Positions 43,168 to 52,261 of a stretch of DNA of 64,000 bases are shown here, in pieces. The stretch covers positions 50,998 to 114,997 of the forward strand of contig NZ_FNDK01000010.1 in the NCBI RefSeq assembly GCF_900099605.1. The letters run 5' to 3'. Positions within the stretch are counted from its first letter, which is position 1. Every line of letters begins with the position of its first letter. Under the pieces are notes generated by a model. It was not told where the DNA came from. It made no database searches and saw only the letters and a program-made list of their open reading frames with translations. The stretch is from Alteribacillus persepolensis. Its GTDB lineage: Bacteria; Bacillota; Bacilli; Bacillales; Marinococcaceae. Position numbers and translations under genes: made by a program.

Positions 43168-43505
43168 GCACGTGACTTCAGCGAAGGAGAGGGTTTTGCC
43201 TCTTCTAAAGATAAAAACAACTGTCTGAAGGCTGGTTGTCTTAGACCGTTGCGGAGCCGCGTGATGCATTGATGAAAAGAAGACAGCTGGCTGACCGGCG
43301 TCTCATTCGTTTTTCTTGACACAATCCTTTTCTATGGTGTGAACAGCCATACAATACTTAGTCATCACCTCTCATGACAGAACTTTTGTTTCAAAAGAAA
43401 GAAAAGCCCTTTTTCCATTTGCCGGTAAAGGGGCTTTAAAGCGAGAATCTTTATATGATCGACGTTGTATGAAAGAGGAATGGTCACGTATCAATGGAAG
43501 AATAC
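43168..43505. other. Gap of 338 bases
   Basis: Apart from the minus-strand terminator at 43395-43437 nothing was recognised. Confidence 0.4.
43395..43437 (-). terminator. Intrinsic terminator after the CNNM/CorC gene
   Basis: AAAGCCCTTT (43403-43412) pairs with AAAGGGGCTTT (43427-43437, one bulge). On the minus strand it is followed by TTCTTTCTTTT. Confidence 0.7.
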
Positions 43506-44807
43506 TCATTCTGCTGCTTTTTTTGATGTGACTTCAATCGATTTGATTTGGTGTCCTTCAACGTCTATTGCCTGAAACTGATAGCTGCCATATTCAATCG
43601 TCGTCCCGGTTGTCGCTTCTACATGCTGGGCAAGGAACCAGCCGCCAATTGTATCGAGCTCGTCGTCATCAATATTTGTACCAAGCAGTTCGTTTGTTTC
43701 CGAAATAAGAAGTTTGCCGTTTAGAATGATAGTATCTGCATCTGTTTGTTGAAACATTGGCTTTTCATCAATGTCTAGTTCATCTTGAATTTCACCGAAA
43801 ACTTCTTCGATAATGTCTTCGACCGTAATTAAACCAGCGGTGCCGCCATATTCATCGACAACAATTGCCATGTAGCTATGTTCTTTTTGCATGTTTGTTA
43901 ATACTTCATTCACAGGGGTATGTTCGGTTACATGCAAAATCGGTTTCGTATAACTTTTTAAGTTTTTCTCTTTTTGATGGAGAAAGTCATGAAAAAACTC
44001 TTTCGTATTAACAACCCCGGTAATAGAATCTTTGTCGCCGTCTGCGACTGGATACCTCGTGTACTTTTCCTGTCTTAGAATGTCGAGATTTTCCTTATAC
44101 GTATAGTCGTTATAGATACACACCATTTCTGTTCTTGGGACCATCACTTCTTTAGCTACTCGTTCGTCAAATTCAAACACATTATTCAGATAGCTCATTT
44201 CAGACGCATTAATTTCGCCGCTTTCATAGCTGGTTGATAAAATGGAACGAACTTCGTCTTCCGAATAAACTTCTCCGCTTTCTGTTGCAGGCGGCAATCC
44301 AAAAAAGCTCACCAATACGCGGGCAGCACCGTTTAACAGCCAAATAAACGGATACATCACTTTATAAAAAAGAACTAACAAAGGAGACAGCAATAAGCTG
44401 ACTGCCTCTGTTTTTTGAATCGAGAACGATTTTGGGGCAAGTTCGCCGATGACAACGTGCAAAAACGTGATGATGCCAAAAGCAATAATAAAAGAGATTG
44501 TGGATACGAGTGCATCAGAAAGGCCGAGAGAGCCGATGACTGGATGAAGAAGGTGAGCAACTGCCGGCTCACCAAGCCACCCGATGCCAAGCGCTGTCAC
44601 GGTAATTCCTAACTGACAGGCAGCTAAATAGCCATCTAAGTTGCTGGTTACTTTATCTACTGCTTTAGCCCCTGGTTTTCCTTGTTCTACTAACGTTTCC
44701 ACGCGAGACTTTCTCATTTTAACGATCGCGAATTCCGATGCAACAAAAAAAGCAGTAAGTGCAATGAGAACAGCGACCATAAACAGGCTGAGTATTTCCA
44801 TCTTCAT
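43506..44807 (-). CDS. CNNM/CorC-type membrane protein with CBS pair (hemolysin-family)
   Basis: The protein has 433 residues: DUF21 membrane domain (about 1-195, with FFVASEFAIVKMRKSR and GYLAACQLGITVTALGIGWLGEPA), a CBS pair (about 210-335, EVMVPRTEMVCIY and MAIVVDEYGGTAGLITVEDI) and the C-terminal CorC_HlyC domain with DTIGGWFLAQHVEA. Homologues are Mg2+ exporters or regulators of divalent cation homeostasis. The start is uncertain: ATG 44807 or 44801, both with only weak upstream GGG/GAAG; GGAGGTGAG lies some 24 bases further up. Confidence 0.88.
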   Translation of the reverse strand: MKMEILSLFMVAVLIALTAFFVASEFAIVKMRKSRVETLVEQGKPGAKAVDKVTSNLDGYLAACQLGITVTALGIGWLGEPAVAHLLHPVIGSLGLSDALVSTISFIIAFGIITFLHVVIGELAPKSFSIQKTEAVSLLLSPLLVLFYKVMYPFIWLLNGAARVLVSFFGLPPATESGEVYSEDEVRSILSTSYESGEINASEMSYLNNVFEFDERVAKEVMVPRTEMVCIYNDYTYKENLDILRQEKYTRYPVADGDKDSITGVVNTKEFFHDFLHQKEKNLKSYTKPILHVTEHTPVNEVLTNMQKEHSYMAIVVDEYGGTAGLITVEDIIEEVFGEIQDELDIDEKPMFQQTDADTIILNGKLLISETNELLGTNIDDDELDTIGGWFLAQHVEATTGTTIEYGSYQFQAIDVEGHQIKSIEVTSKKAAE

Positions 44808-45180
44808 CCCTACACCGCATGTTCGGGTAAGGTTCTCACCTCCAAATAAGAAAAGTTGATCGTCTGTGATGCAGCTTTGTCTTATTCAACGAACAGCATC
44901 CTGTTACTGGACTTACAAAGAGAGGTGCTGGTTTCTGCACAGCGGGCAGGGCGGACCTGCCTTTAGCAGAAGGGCACCACGAGCAACGACTTCTGTTTAT
45001 TAAAGTGTTCCCATTTAACAGGAGGTTAAGAAGTATTTTTCAAAATAAAAAAGAAATGGGATATAAGCGATGGAAATTATCAGAACGAATCCTAGTTTTT
45101 AGGATGTCGAAAAAGTCTCGTGTATGCAAACTTTTCCTGGCTGTGGAACCCGGCAAGCATCAGATGGTATCAAAGGCAGT
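44808..45180. other. Gap of 373 bases
   Basis: This is probably a long leader for the minus-strand CNNM gene. It contains GC-rich, self-complementary blocks (about 44930-44985), but I could not match it to an M-box or another metal riboswitch. No gene seen. Confidence 0.35.
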
Positions 45181-46431
45181 CTACGCGTCGTCAGCTGTCT
45201 CGTTTGTGTTTTGTTCCGGCATTCCCGGCTTCTGTTCTTTGGTCCACGTGCTTGTCGCAGGGATTTTGGACAAATCGGCCCGATATGCATATTCTCTTGC
45301 AATGTCGGTGACTTCTTGTAATAAGCCATTACTTAAAGTTATTGGCTCCAGCCCTTTTGATAGGAAAAGGTTATTTTCTACATGCAGTTCATTTTCTGCC
45401 GCTTCTTTTCGCGGGTTTGTCACATAAGCAATGTCTCCGTCTGTCATTTCGCTGACAAGCTCGGCCAAATCTTTGACGCGGTGAGTTTCTGTCATTTGGT
45501 TAAAAATCATGACGCGCTCGTCACGTGCCGGCGGGTTTTCAATCGCCAGCTGAATACAGCGCACGGTATCTTGGATGTGAATAAACGCACGTGTCTGACC
45601 GCCTGTACCGTGGACAGTAATAGGGTAACCTACTGCTGCTTGCATTAAAAAGCGGTTCAAGACGGTTCCATAATCGCCGTCATAATCGAAACGATTAATA
45701 AGCCTGTCATCGAGCTTTGTCTCTTTCGTATTGGTTCCCCAAACGATTCCTTGGTGAAGGTCTGTGATTCGTACATTGTCATTTTTGTTGTAGTAGAAAA
45801 ACAACAATTGATCTTGTGACTTGGTCATGTGATAAATAGAACCTGGGTTCGTTGGATAAAGAATTTCTTGTTCGATTCTTTCACCCTGTTCTGTTTTTAC
45901 TTCTACATTCAGATATCCCTCAGGAATTTTCATCCCAGCTGTGCCATAACCGTATACGCCCATTGTTCCGAGGTGGACAAGATGAATATCCCGGCCGGAT
46001 TCTACAATCGCGCATAAAACGTTATGGGTCGCATTAATGTTATTATTGACTGTATAGCGCTTATGTTGCGGTGATTTCATCGAATAAGGTGCGGCGCGCT
46101 GTTCTGCAAAGTGTACGATAACGTCAGGCTGTTCTTCGTTGATGACTTGCAGCAATTTTTCATATTCATCTGCGATATCGATATTGCAGAATCGAATTTT
46201 CTTTCCTGACACTTCTTCCCATGCTTGTAACCTGGTGCCCATTGGCTGAATAGGAGTTAATGATTCAGCTTCTAGTTCGTTATCAATATTTCGTCTTGAT
46301 AAATTGTCAATAATCGTTACATCATGTCCGACATTGGATAAGTGAAGAGAAGTGGGCCAGCCACAAAATCCGTCTCCACCCAATACGATAATTTTCTTAT
46401 GTGATTCTGATTGATTATTTTTCCAATCCAA
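45181..46431 (-). CDS. sqdB: UDP-sulfoquinovose synthase homologue (SQD1/SqdB)
   Basis: The protein has 416 residues and is an extended SDR. The NAD motif is GGDGFCGW (18-25), unusual for general epimerases but diagnostic for SQD1. It is followed by VHFAEQRAAPYSMKS, HLGTMGVYGYGTAG, the active-site tyrosine in GSIYHMTK, and FDYDGDYGTVLNRFL with VHGTGGQTRAFIHIQDTV. SQD1 makes UDP-sulfoquinovose from UDP-glucose and sulfite. The TTG at 46431 is 5 bases after AAAGGTG and is preferred over ATG 46446, which has no ribosome site. No sulfolipid glycosyltransferase is encoded in the window. Confidence 0.88.
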   Translation of the reverse strand: MDWKNNQSESHKKIIVLGGDGFCGWPTSLHLSNVGHDVTIIDNLSRRNIDNELEAESLTPIQPMGTRLQAWEEVSGKKIRFCNIDIADEYEKLLQVINEEQPDVIVHFAEQRAAPYSMKSPQHKRYTVNNNINATHNVLCAIVESGRDIHLVHLGTMGVYGYGTAGMKIPEGYLNVEVKTEQGERIEQEILYPTNPGSIYHMTKSQDQLLFFYYNKNDNVRITDLHQGIVWGTNTKETKLDDRLINRFDYDGDYGTVLNRFLMQAAVGYPITVHGTGGQTRAFIHIQDTVRCIQLAIENPPARDERVMIFNQMTETHRVKDLAELVSEMTDGDIAYVTNPRKEAAENELHVENNLFLSKGLEPITLSNGLLQEVTDIAREYAYRADLSKIPATSTWTKEQKPGMPEQNTNETADDA

Positions 46432-46844
46432 AGTATCACCTTTCATTTTTTATATTAGGAAAGAAAATGCAGGCACCTTTTATTCATGAACATATTGTAA
46501 CAAAGTATAAGTGTAAACTGGATATATGTCTATTATAAGTCAAGGCTTCCTGCTCATTCTCCCAATAGTCATTATACCGCTCATTTCTACTTTATGAATA
46601 GTAAAGTAACCAAACTATTGCCGTAAAAGCCCATGGAAGGAATACGATACAAAGAAGCAGGGCTGTGATCGTGGAAAAGAAGCAGCAAAAAACTAGTACT
46701 ATATATAACAAATTTTCATGTTTGAAAAAAGTGGAAAAAGAACATTTTCAAAAGAAAAGCCAGCAGCCTGGCTGCATGAGAACTTGTAGAACAAGTCTGA
46801 TATATTGGATAATGGTGAATACAAAAGGAAAACGAGGAGGAGTC
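46432..46844. other. Gap of 413 bases
   Basis: AT-rich between divergent genes. A small dyad ACTTTA...TAAAGT is at about 46591-46609. No gene or strong promoter could be assigned. Confidence 0.35.
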
Positions 46845-47006
46845 ATGGTGGAAGTGATGGTAATGGGTGTGCTGTTTTATATTGTTTTGTTTTTAGCCCT
46901 CATCGCATTTATTAATAATCGGATTCGTCCAATTCGTCAGAATAAGAAAAAAATCGAGGAGTTGGAAACGCGGATAGCTCAATTAGAACATGAACGAAAA
47001 AAATGA
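46845..47006 (+). CDS. 53-residue membrane-anchored coiled-coil protein
   Basis: One membrane helix (VLFYIVLFLALIAFI) is followed by a basic stretch and a heptad-like end (KKIEELETRIAQLEHE). It starts at ATG 46845 after ACGAGGAGGAG; the longer upstream frame has no comparable site. The plan is like the DUF4083-type protein at 24558. Function unknown. Confidence 0.55.
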   Translation: MVEVMVMGVLFYIVLFLALIAFINNRIRPIRQNKKKIEELETRIAQLEHERKK

Positions 47007-47157
47007 TATATAAGCACGGCACTAAAAAGAAAGGCATATAAAGCCAAGAGAGGAAACGGTGAAAGCATTATTTCTAATGTTGTTGTTCTGAGCCTGATTT
47101 TTGCTTTTATTTAACGTTTAGTACGGGGAAGTGGGAATAGGTCTTTCTTCACAATAT

Positions 47158-47195
47158 AACACGCCCTGTGGGGAGAAGCCTTCACAGAGCGTGTT
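47158..47195. terminator. Stem-loop between convergent genes
   Basis: AACACGCCCTGTG pairs with CACAGAGCGTGTT (one mismatch). Only short T-tracts follow, so it is a moderate terminator. Confidence 0.55.
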
Positions 47196-47256
47196 TGTAC
47201 GGCAGGAATATGTAACATGATGAAATGAAACTGCTGCTTTCTAAGGGATAATCGGT

Positions 47257-47994
47257 TTATCCTCCGGGAAACTTCTGTTTTCTTAACATTTCTTCAATGC
47301 CTTGGTAATAAGGTTTGCTGAAGAAAGTAGAGACAAATTCTGTCCACGTCCCAAAACGACTGTTGGTTGATCGTTCCTGAAGGTAGCGGGAATATGTGTC
47401 ATTATACTGCTCTAAAAGCGGCTGTACGTTATGATTGTAGCGCTCTTCATGATAAACCGCTTCTTTTGGAAGACGCGGCTTTTGGCCGTCATCTCTTCCT
47501 GGATGTCCAATACAAAGGCCTGATACCGGAATGACGTATTCTGGCAGGTCCAACATATCGATAACATCAAGTGCTTGTTTGCGAATGCCGCCAATGGCCA
47601 CTGTTCCAAGGCCAAATGATTCCGCTGCTGCAACAGCTGTACCAAGCGCAATGCCGACATCGGTGACGCTGACAATCAAGGAGTCGATGTCGTTTAGCGT
47701 TTCTAACGTTTTTCCTTCCATTTCACTCGCCACATATGTTCGATAAAAATCTGCACAGAAGATGAGGAAAACGGGTGCTTCCTCGATATGTTTTTGATTT
47801 CCGCACAGCTCTGCCAATTTCTTTTTACGTTTCTCATCCTTTACAGCGATAATGGAATACTGTTGGCCATTAATCCAGTTTGGAGAAGCTTGGACGGACT
47901 GAATAATCTCATTCAATTGTTCCTCATCGACTGCCTTGTCTTGATACGAACGAAAAGAGCGATGAGCCTGCAGTGATTCTATTACTTCATTCAT
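47257..47994 (-). CDS. nfrA: NADPH-dependent nitro/flavin reductase (NfrA-type)
   Basis: The protein has 245 residues in the FMN-dependent nitroreductase family: FMN-binding RSFRSYQDK at the N-terminus, QASPNWINGQQYS, GLGTVAIGGIR and GLCIGHPG, then the long C-terminal extension with RYNHNVQPLLEQYN that marks the NfrA/FRP group. It reduces flavin, nitro compounds or disulfides with NAD(P)H and is often stress-induced. AGGAGG precedes the ATG. Confidence 0.88.
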   Translation of the reverse strand: MNEVIESLQAHRSFRSYQDKAVDEEQLNEIIQSVQASPNWINGQQYSIIAVKDEKRKKKLAELCGNQKHIEEAPVFLIFCADFYRTYVASEMEGKTLETLNDIDSLIVSVTDVGIALGTAVAAAESFGLGTVAIGGIRKQALDVIDMLDLPEYVIPVSGLCIGHPGRDDGQKPRLPKEAVYHEERYNHNVQPLLEQYNDTYSRYLQERSTNSRFGTWTEFVSTFFSKPYYQGIEEMLRKQKFPGG

Positions 47995-48384
47995 CGTCTG
48001 AAACCTCCTATGCTGCCGGTGTTCAGTGGAATTATATCAGAACTTCTGGTTCAAAAGAAAATGGAGTGCTCGCCAGCTGTTGCAAAATAGAAAATGGTCC
48101 TGTGTCGTTTAGACCTGGTGACAGGAGGTTAGTATGTTATTTTGTGAAAAGGCAGACACCATTTCCACGGAAATAAAATTGCTTTGATATCTCTATGTGA
48201 AAATCTTTACATAAGAAGGAGTGATGCCGCATAAAAAGAAGTGGGGAAGGGCATACAAAATCATGTCGTGAAGGTCATGAAGCATGAACACACAACTTGA
48301 ATGGCGCAGCGCATGGTTGAAAATGGATCACGGAAAAATCATGAACAAACAACGCCTTGAGGGAAAAAGAAACGAGGGGAAAGT
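47995..48384. other. Gap of 390 bases
   Basis: Between divergent genes. I see no gene, repeat or strong regulatory site. Confidence 0.35.
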
Positions 48385-48915
48385 ATGTGGAAAAAAATCA
48401 AAAAATATTATTCCCCTGTGCTCGATGTATTAACATTTTTGATACTTATTTTGACGATTCTCTATGTAGTATATCATTATCGCTATCTGCCTGCTGAAAT
48501 CCCGCGACACTTTAACTTTGCCGGCGAACCTGACGCTTGGAGCTCAAAGACGATGATCATAGGACTTGGTGTTCTCTATATCTTCATTATAGTGCAGTGT
48601 TTTATACTTAACTATTTTTTGATTATGCGGCCAAAAAATCCACAAAACGTGCTGCATGTTATCAATCTTCCGTTTATGAAGAAAGATGAACTTTCTAACC
48701 ACCAGGCAATGGATATTCGAACACATACCGCAAGGATGATTGCTGTACTGAATCTGCTTGTCAGCATTTTGTTTAGTGCGATTCATTACGGAATGATTCA
48801 AACAGCATATGCAAATCAAGAAGGTCTTGGTATCGTCGTTCCCATCATCACAGTGATTCTTCTCCTTTTGCCGATTTTGTATATATGGAGAATCTATCGC
48901 GAAATAAAACACTGA
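48385..48915 (+). CDS. DUF1648-domain membrane protein
   Basis: The protein has 176 residues with about four membrane helices. The N-terminal DUF1648 signature is LPAEIPRHFNFAGEPDAW followed by SSKTMI. Related proteins (SdpI-like) are immunity or membrane-stress factors, but most are uncharacterised. AACGAGGGGAAAG precedes the ATG. Confidence 0.75.
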   Translation: MWKKIKKYYSPVLDVLTFLILILTILYVVYHYRYLPAEIPRHFNFAGEPDAWSSKTMIIGLGVLYIFIIVQCFILNYFLIMRPKNPQNVLHVINLPFMKKDELSNHQAMDIRTHTARMIAVLNLLVSILFSAIHYGMIQTAYANQEGLGIVVPIITVILLLLPILYIWRIYREIKH

Positions 48916-48930
48916 TACGTTGCATCGAAA

Positions 48931-48966
48931 GGACGTTTTCCTATACACAGGAAAGCGTCTTTTGCT
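48931..48966 (+). terminator. Intrinsic terminator after the DUF1648 gene
   Basis: GGACGTTTTCCT pairs with AGGAAAGCGTCT (one G-U) and is followed by TTTT. Confidence 0.75.
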
Positions 48967-49017
48967 GTTTTAAAAAAATTTCACAAAAAAACATTGCAAT
49001 TTTTTGTGTGATGTCAT

Positions 49018-49041
49018 AGTGTATTAATTAAGTAGTACACT
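49018..49041 (+). promoter_or_regulatory. Probable operator for the YtrA-type GntR
   Basis: AGTGTA and TACACT flank 12 AT-rich bases. This resembles the AGTGTA...TACACT inverted repeat described for B. subtilis YtrA. It lies about 30 bases before the permease gene, at the head of the operon that contains the GntR gene. Confidence 0.65.
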
Positions 49042-49069
49042 AATACAATATGACAATGGAGGAAAAAGA

Positions 49070-49834
49070 ATGAACAGTTGGAGTGCACTTATAAAGAAGG
49101 AGTTTAAGTTAACAAAGGACATTTTTTTTGTTGGTATTGCACTGATTTTTCTTGTCTGGGGTGGAACGTTTCTCATCGAACAGGCAGCAGATGCCAGTCA
49201 GGGAGTGATGTTAGCAGGGATGACTGCCGGTGTGTTCATGCACTTTTTGTATGTGCCGGTTTATTTGTTCATCAGCATGCAAAAAGAAATGAGCACGCTG
49301 CCTCTTTGGCTGCATAATCCCCAGCCGATGTATCGGTTGGTGTCAGCGAAAGTGGCAAGCGGTGTTCTTTGCATGATTGTCTCTTTACTCGTAAATGGTG
49401 TGATTGTTTTATTTTTAATCGGAACAACAGCGCCGCTTGTGGAATGGCCAAGTGTGTGGGAAACAACGCTGTTCAGCGGGATTGGCGGGACGATGCTGAT
49501 TACGTATTCTCTCTATTTGTCTCTTTATATTTTGTTGTTTTTTGCGATTTATCTAGTGATTCGCAACATCTTCAACAAATGGACGTGGCTTGTCATGGTA
49601 GTTCTGTTTTTGGGGGTAAACTGGATCATTGGAAAAGTGTCTGATTCATCCATTTATGCGTTTTTAACGCAATGGGGAGAGTTTACAATCACCTTTCAAA
49701 CGGGTGTGCTGTCTCAAATGGGAGACATGTTTCCAGCTCATTTCTATGCAGGTACTGCTGTGTTTCATGTTGTCGTGATGGTATTGGTATTTACTATATC
49801 AACGTTATTGATTGATAGAAAAGCTGAGGTGTAG
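49070..49834 (+). CDS. ABC-2-type membrane protein of the GntR/ABC operon
   Basis: The protein has 254 residues with about six hydrophobic segments (starts near 18, 45, 95, 125, 160, 225). It is the likely permease partner of the ATPase encoded two genes downstream. The N-terminal WSALIKKEFKLTKD resembles ABC-2 permeases ('..kKEfk...'). AATGGAGGAAAAAG precedes the ATG; the operator at 49018 is upstream. Substrate unknown; YtrA-type systems respond to cell-wall antibiotics. Confidence 0.72.
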   Translation: MNSWSALIKKEFKLTKDIFFVGIALIFLVWGGTFLIEQAADASQGVMLAGMTAGVFMHFLYVPVYLFISMQKEMSTLPLWLHNPQPMYRLVSAKVASGVLCMIVSLLVNGVIVLFLIGTTAPLVEWPSVWETTLFSGIGGTMLITYSLYLSLYILLFFAIYLVIRNIFNKWTWLVMVVLFLGVNWIIGKVSDSSIYAFLTQWGEFTITFQTGVLSQMGDMFPAHFYAGTAVFHVVVMVLVFTISTLLIDRKAEV

Positions 49835-50215
49835 ATGGTGGCTGATTCTTTTGATACTTCAAAACCAATTTACAGGCAGCTCGCCGATCAGATGAGCTGG
49901 CGCATTATACGAGGAGAGTTAAAAACAGGTGAAAAACTGCCGTCTGTGCGTGAAACAGCAGTGGAGTTTGGCGTAAATCCGAATACGGTATCAAGAACAT
50001 ACAGCGAAATGGAGAGAGATGGTGTGGTAGAAACAAAACGCGGGCAAGGAACGTTTGTGACAGACAATCAAGCAGTTTTGGACGAATTAAGAGAAAGGAT
50101 GAAACAACTGCACATTGAACAATTTGTGCGGGAAATGGAAGCGATGGGATTTTCGGCAGAAGACATGACAGCTGGTTTACAACAATATATAGAAAAGAGG
50201 GGGAGCATGCAATGA
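49835..50215 (+). CDS. GntR-family repressor, YtrA subfamily
   Basis: The protein has 126 residues, the short YtrA type without a ligand-binding domain. The winged helix is PIYRQLADQMSWRIIRGELK, then GEKLPSVRETAVEFGVNPNT and RGQGTFVTDN. It starts directly after the preceding stop, with GAGGTG as ribosome site, and overlaps the next gene by ATGA. It probably represses its own operon at 49018. Confidence 0.9.
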   Translation: MVADSFDTSKPIYRQLADQMSWRIIRGELKTGEKLPSVRETAVEFGVNPNTVSRTYSEMERDGVVETKRGQGTFVTDNQAVLDELRERMKQLHIEQFVREMEAMGFSAEDMTAGLQQYIEKRGSMQ

Positions 50216-50910
50216 TTTCAGTCAATCAAGTCAGCAAGCGTTATGGAACAAAAACAGCGTTGCAAGATGTATCGATAGACCTGCCTCCAGGCGGCATTAC
50301 GGGTTTAGTCGGCGAGAATGGAAGCGGCAAGTCGACATTATTAAAAACGCTGGCCGGCCTTGTGCGGCCGTCAAGGGGTTCTGTTCAGATTGACGGGACC
50401 AGGGTGACGCGTCGTATTGCTTCGAAAGTTGCGTATTTATCGGAATTAGATGCGTATTACAGTTTTTATACCGTAGGAGATATGGTTAACTTTCAGGCTT
50501 CGCAATTCCGTGACTTTAACCGTGAAAAAGCTCAGGAAATGCTGGCCTTTATGAACCTTGATCCATCCGTAAAGCTAAAAACATTATCGAAAGGCAACCG
50601 CGGCCGGGTTAAAATCGTGTTGACGCTCTCACGAGATGCACCAGTCATTTTAATGGATGAGCCGCTTTCAGGATTAGACCCAATGGTGCGCGAGTCCATC
50701 GTGAAAAGCCTTATTTCTTTTATTGACGTCGACAAACAAACCGTCATCATTACGACACATGAAATCAAAGAGATGGAAGCGTTATTTGATCGAGTGATCG
50801 CCATCAAAGGCGGCAGAATTTTAGATGTGGCAGATACAGAAGACATCAGAGACCGGCAGGGGTTAAGCGTTGTAGAGTGGATGACACAGCACTATTCTCT
50901 GCCATCATAA
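50212..50910 (+). CDS. ABC transporter ATP-binding protein
   Basis: The protein has 232 residues. Walker A GENGSGKST is at about 37-45, the signature is the variant LSKGNRGRV, Walker B VILMDEPLSGLD, and the H-loop TTHE. It is translationally coupled to the GntR gene and should pair with the membrane protein at 49070. Confidence 0.9.
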   Translation: MISVNQVSKRYGTKTALQDVSIDLPPGGITGLVGENGSGKSTLLKTLAGLVRPSRGSVQIDGTRVTRRIASKVAYLSELDAYYSFYTVGDMVNFQASQFRDFNREKAQEMLAFMNLDPSVKLKTLSKGNRGRVKIVLTLSRDAPVILMDEPLSGLDPMVRESIVKSLISFIDVDKQTVIITTHEIKEMEALFDRVIAIKGGRILDVADTEDIRDRQGLSVVEWMTQHYSLPS

Positions 50911-50986
50911 CAAGTGTGATAGTTTTCAGATATTCAAAAATGTTCCATGGTAGATGAAACAAATACGCTGCAGGGATGATGAAAAG

Positions 50987-51328
50987 ATGAGTTGTGCCAT
51001 AAAATATCTCGCCTTTTTCACGTTCATATTTTATGCCCTTGTGCCTGGCCATTATGGAGTAATACCAAGCTCGGATGCATGGCAGCCAATGATTGTCATA
51101 GCAGCCGATGAAAACAGCTATGACCGGCACGGGTTTACAGACGGCGACAACCATTCGTTTGCTTTGTTGCTTTGGGACTGGCCGCTATTTGTTTTCATTA
51201 TCGTTTTCGGAGCTGCGTCTTTTTTCATCATCCCAACTTGGTATTACAAAAAAATATTATCAGCTCTTACTCCTATGTTTTATGGGGCTGATTATGTAAT
51301 TCGTTCTTCCTCGTCTATCAACCAATGA
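50987..51328 (+). CDS. Possible two-helix membrane protein
   Basis: The frame would give about 113 residues: a signal or helix (CAIKYLAFFTFIFYALVP), an extracellular-type loop, and a second helix (PLFVFIIVFGAASFFIIP). Only a weak ribosome site (GGATGATG) is present and no family is recognised, so it may be spurious. Confidence 0.4.
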   Translation: MSCAIKYLAFFTFIFYALVPGHYGVIPSSDAWQPMIVIAADENSYDRHGFTDGDNHSFALLLWDWPLFVFIIVFGAASFFIIPTWYYKKILSALTPMFYGADYVIRSSSSINQ

Positions 51329-51354
51329 ATCTTTGAATGACAGGAGGGAGATCA

Positions 51355-51471
51355 ATGATGTGGCTCCGATTTATTATGATAGGTGTATTTGCTTTTACAG
51401 CTATTAATCTCTTTGCGTACCAAGGGGTTGGAATAACTTATGCTATCACTGATTTAACAAAGAATAAATAA
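51355..51471 (+). CDS. 38-residue single-helix membrane peptide
   Basis: MMWLRFIMIGVFAFTAINLF is followed by AYQGVGITYAITDLTKNK and a stop. CAGGAGGGAG is perfectly placed for the second ATG (51358). It ends just before a terminator, so it looks like a genuine small gene of unknown role. Confidence 0.5.
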   Translation: MMWLRFIMIGVFAFTAINLFAYQGVGITYAITDLTKNK

Positions 51472-51499
51472 GCTGGAGAAAAAGTACCTGATACATCAG

Positions 51500-51532
51500 G
51501 AGGGGCTGTCTGTATAAAGGCAGTCCTTTTTA
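51500..51532 (+). terminator. Intrinsic terminator
   Basis: AGGGGCTG pairs, with G-U pairs, with CAGTCCT around a short loop, followed by TTTT. Confidence 0.6.
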
Positions 51533-51836
51533 TATGCAGTATTTGCGGGGGAGATAAAGTTGTTGGGGGTATCTTCTTACTAGGGGGCAGTTTGGGATTG
51601 CTTGCTGCGGACAGCGCTTCCTCTTTTCCCAAAGTTTTTCGCACCTTCGGAATTTTCAACTGCTGCTTAGTCCACAGGTGCCTCCCTTCATTGCTGTCAA
51701 CGAGGAAACAGAGACATATCGCTTTGTGCAAATATCAATGTATTAGAAAATGGAACATATGGAGGCAAGGCAGGGTGTTTTTGGATAGATGAGAAAATGT
51801 CACCTTTTTTTCATACATGTTTTTCCGTGTTTGCCA

Positions 51837-51865
51837 TTGATAAATTGGTTCTTTTTAACTATAAT
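51837..51865 (+). promoter_or_regulatory. Sigma-A promoter of the SinR-like gene
   Basis: TTGATA (51837-51842), exactly 17 bases, TATAAT (51860-51865), ending 47 bases before the start codon. The rest of the 441-base gap 51472-51912 shows no gene. Confidence 0.75.
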
Positions 51866-51912
51866 TTCTTGTGTGTTCACAAATATTCGACAATTTTAGA
51901 GGTGTCTTTTGT

Positions 51913-52230
51913 ATGATTGGTCAAAGAATAATGCATTATCGCTATGTCCGTGATATGTCCCTGCAGGAATTGGCAAACAAGGCTGAAATGTCGCTTTTGT
52001 ATTTGCAGAGAGTCGAACAAAACATCTACCCGTACTTATCTGTTCAATATGTAGAACGTGTTGCTGAAGTGCTTCAAATCCCTGTCGAGAATCTCATCAA
52101 CACCCCCAGTCATGACACCTTAGAAAGTGAATGGATGGACGTGGTGATAGAAGCGATGGAATCCGGTATTTCAAAAGAATCCTTTCGACAATTTATTCAA
52201 GAAAACAAAGAAAAAAACAACGAGATATAA
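51913..52230 (+). CDS. SinR-like regulator (XRE helix-turn-helix plus SinI-type dimerisation helix)
   Basis: The protein has 105 residues (B. subtilis SinR has 111). An N-terminal XRE helix-turn-helix (MIGQRIMHYRYVRDMSLQEL, then YLQRVEQNIYPYLS) is followed by a C-terminal SinI/SinR interaction helix: LESEWMDVVIEAMESGISKE then SFRQFIQENK. SinR represses biofilm matrix genes and is inhibited by SinI. No sinI-like gene is adjacent. AGAGGTGT lies 7-8 bases before the ATG. It sits about 750 bases upstream of the Tad pilus operon, which it might regulate. Confidence 0.82.
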   Translation: MIGQRIMHYRYVRDMSLQELANKAEMSLLYLQRVEQNIYPYLSVQYVERVAEVLQIPVENLINTPSHDTLESEWMDVVIEAMESGISKESFRQFIQENKEKNNEI

Positions 52231-52261
52231 ACTTCCGTCATCGAATAGAAAGGGGAGTTAT

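Noticed and set aside
44808..45000. M-box (Mg2+) riboswitch upstream of the CNNM/CorC gene
   Set aside because: The position and gene function would fit, but the conserved GTTAGGTGAGG core and other invariant blocks could not be found.
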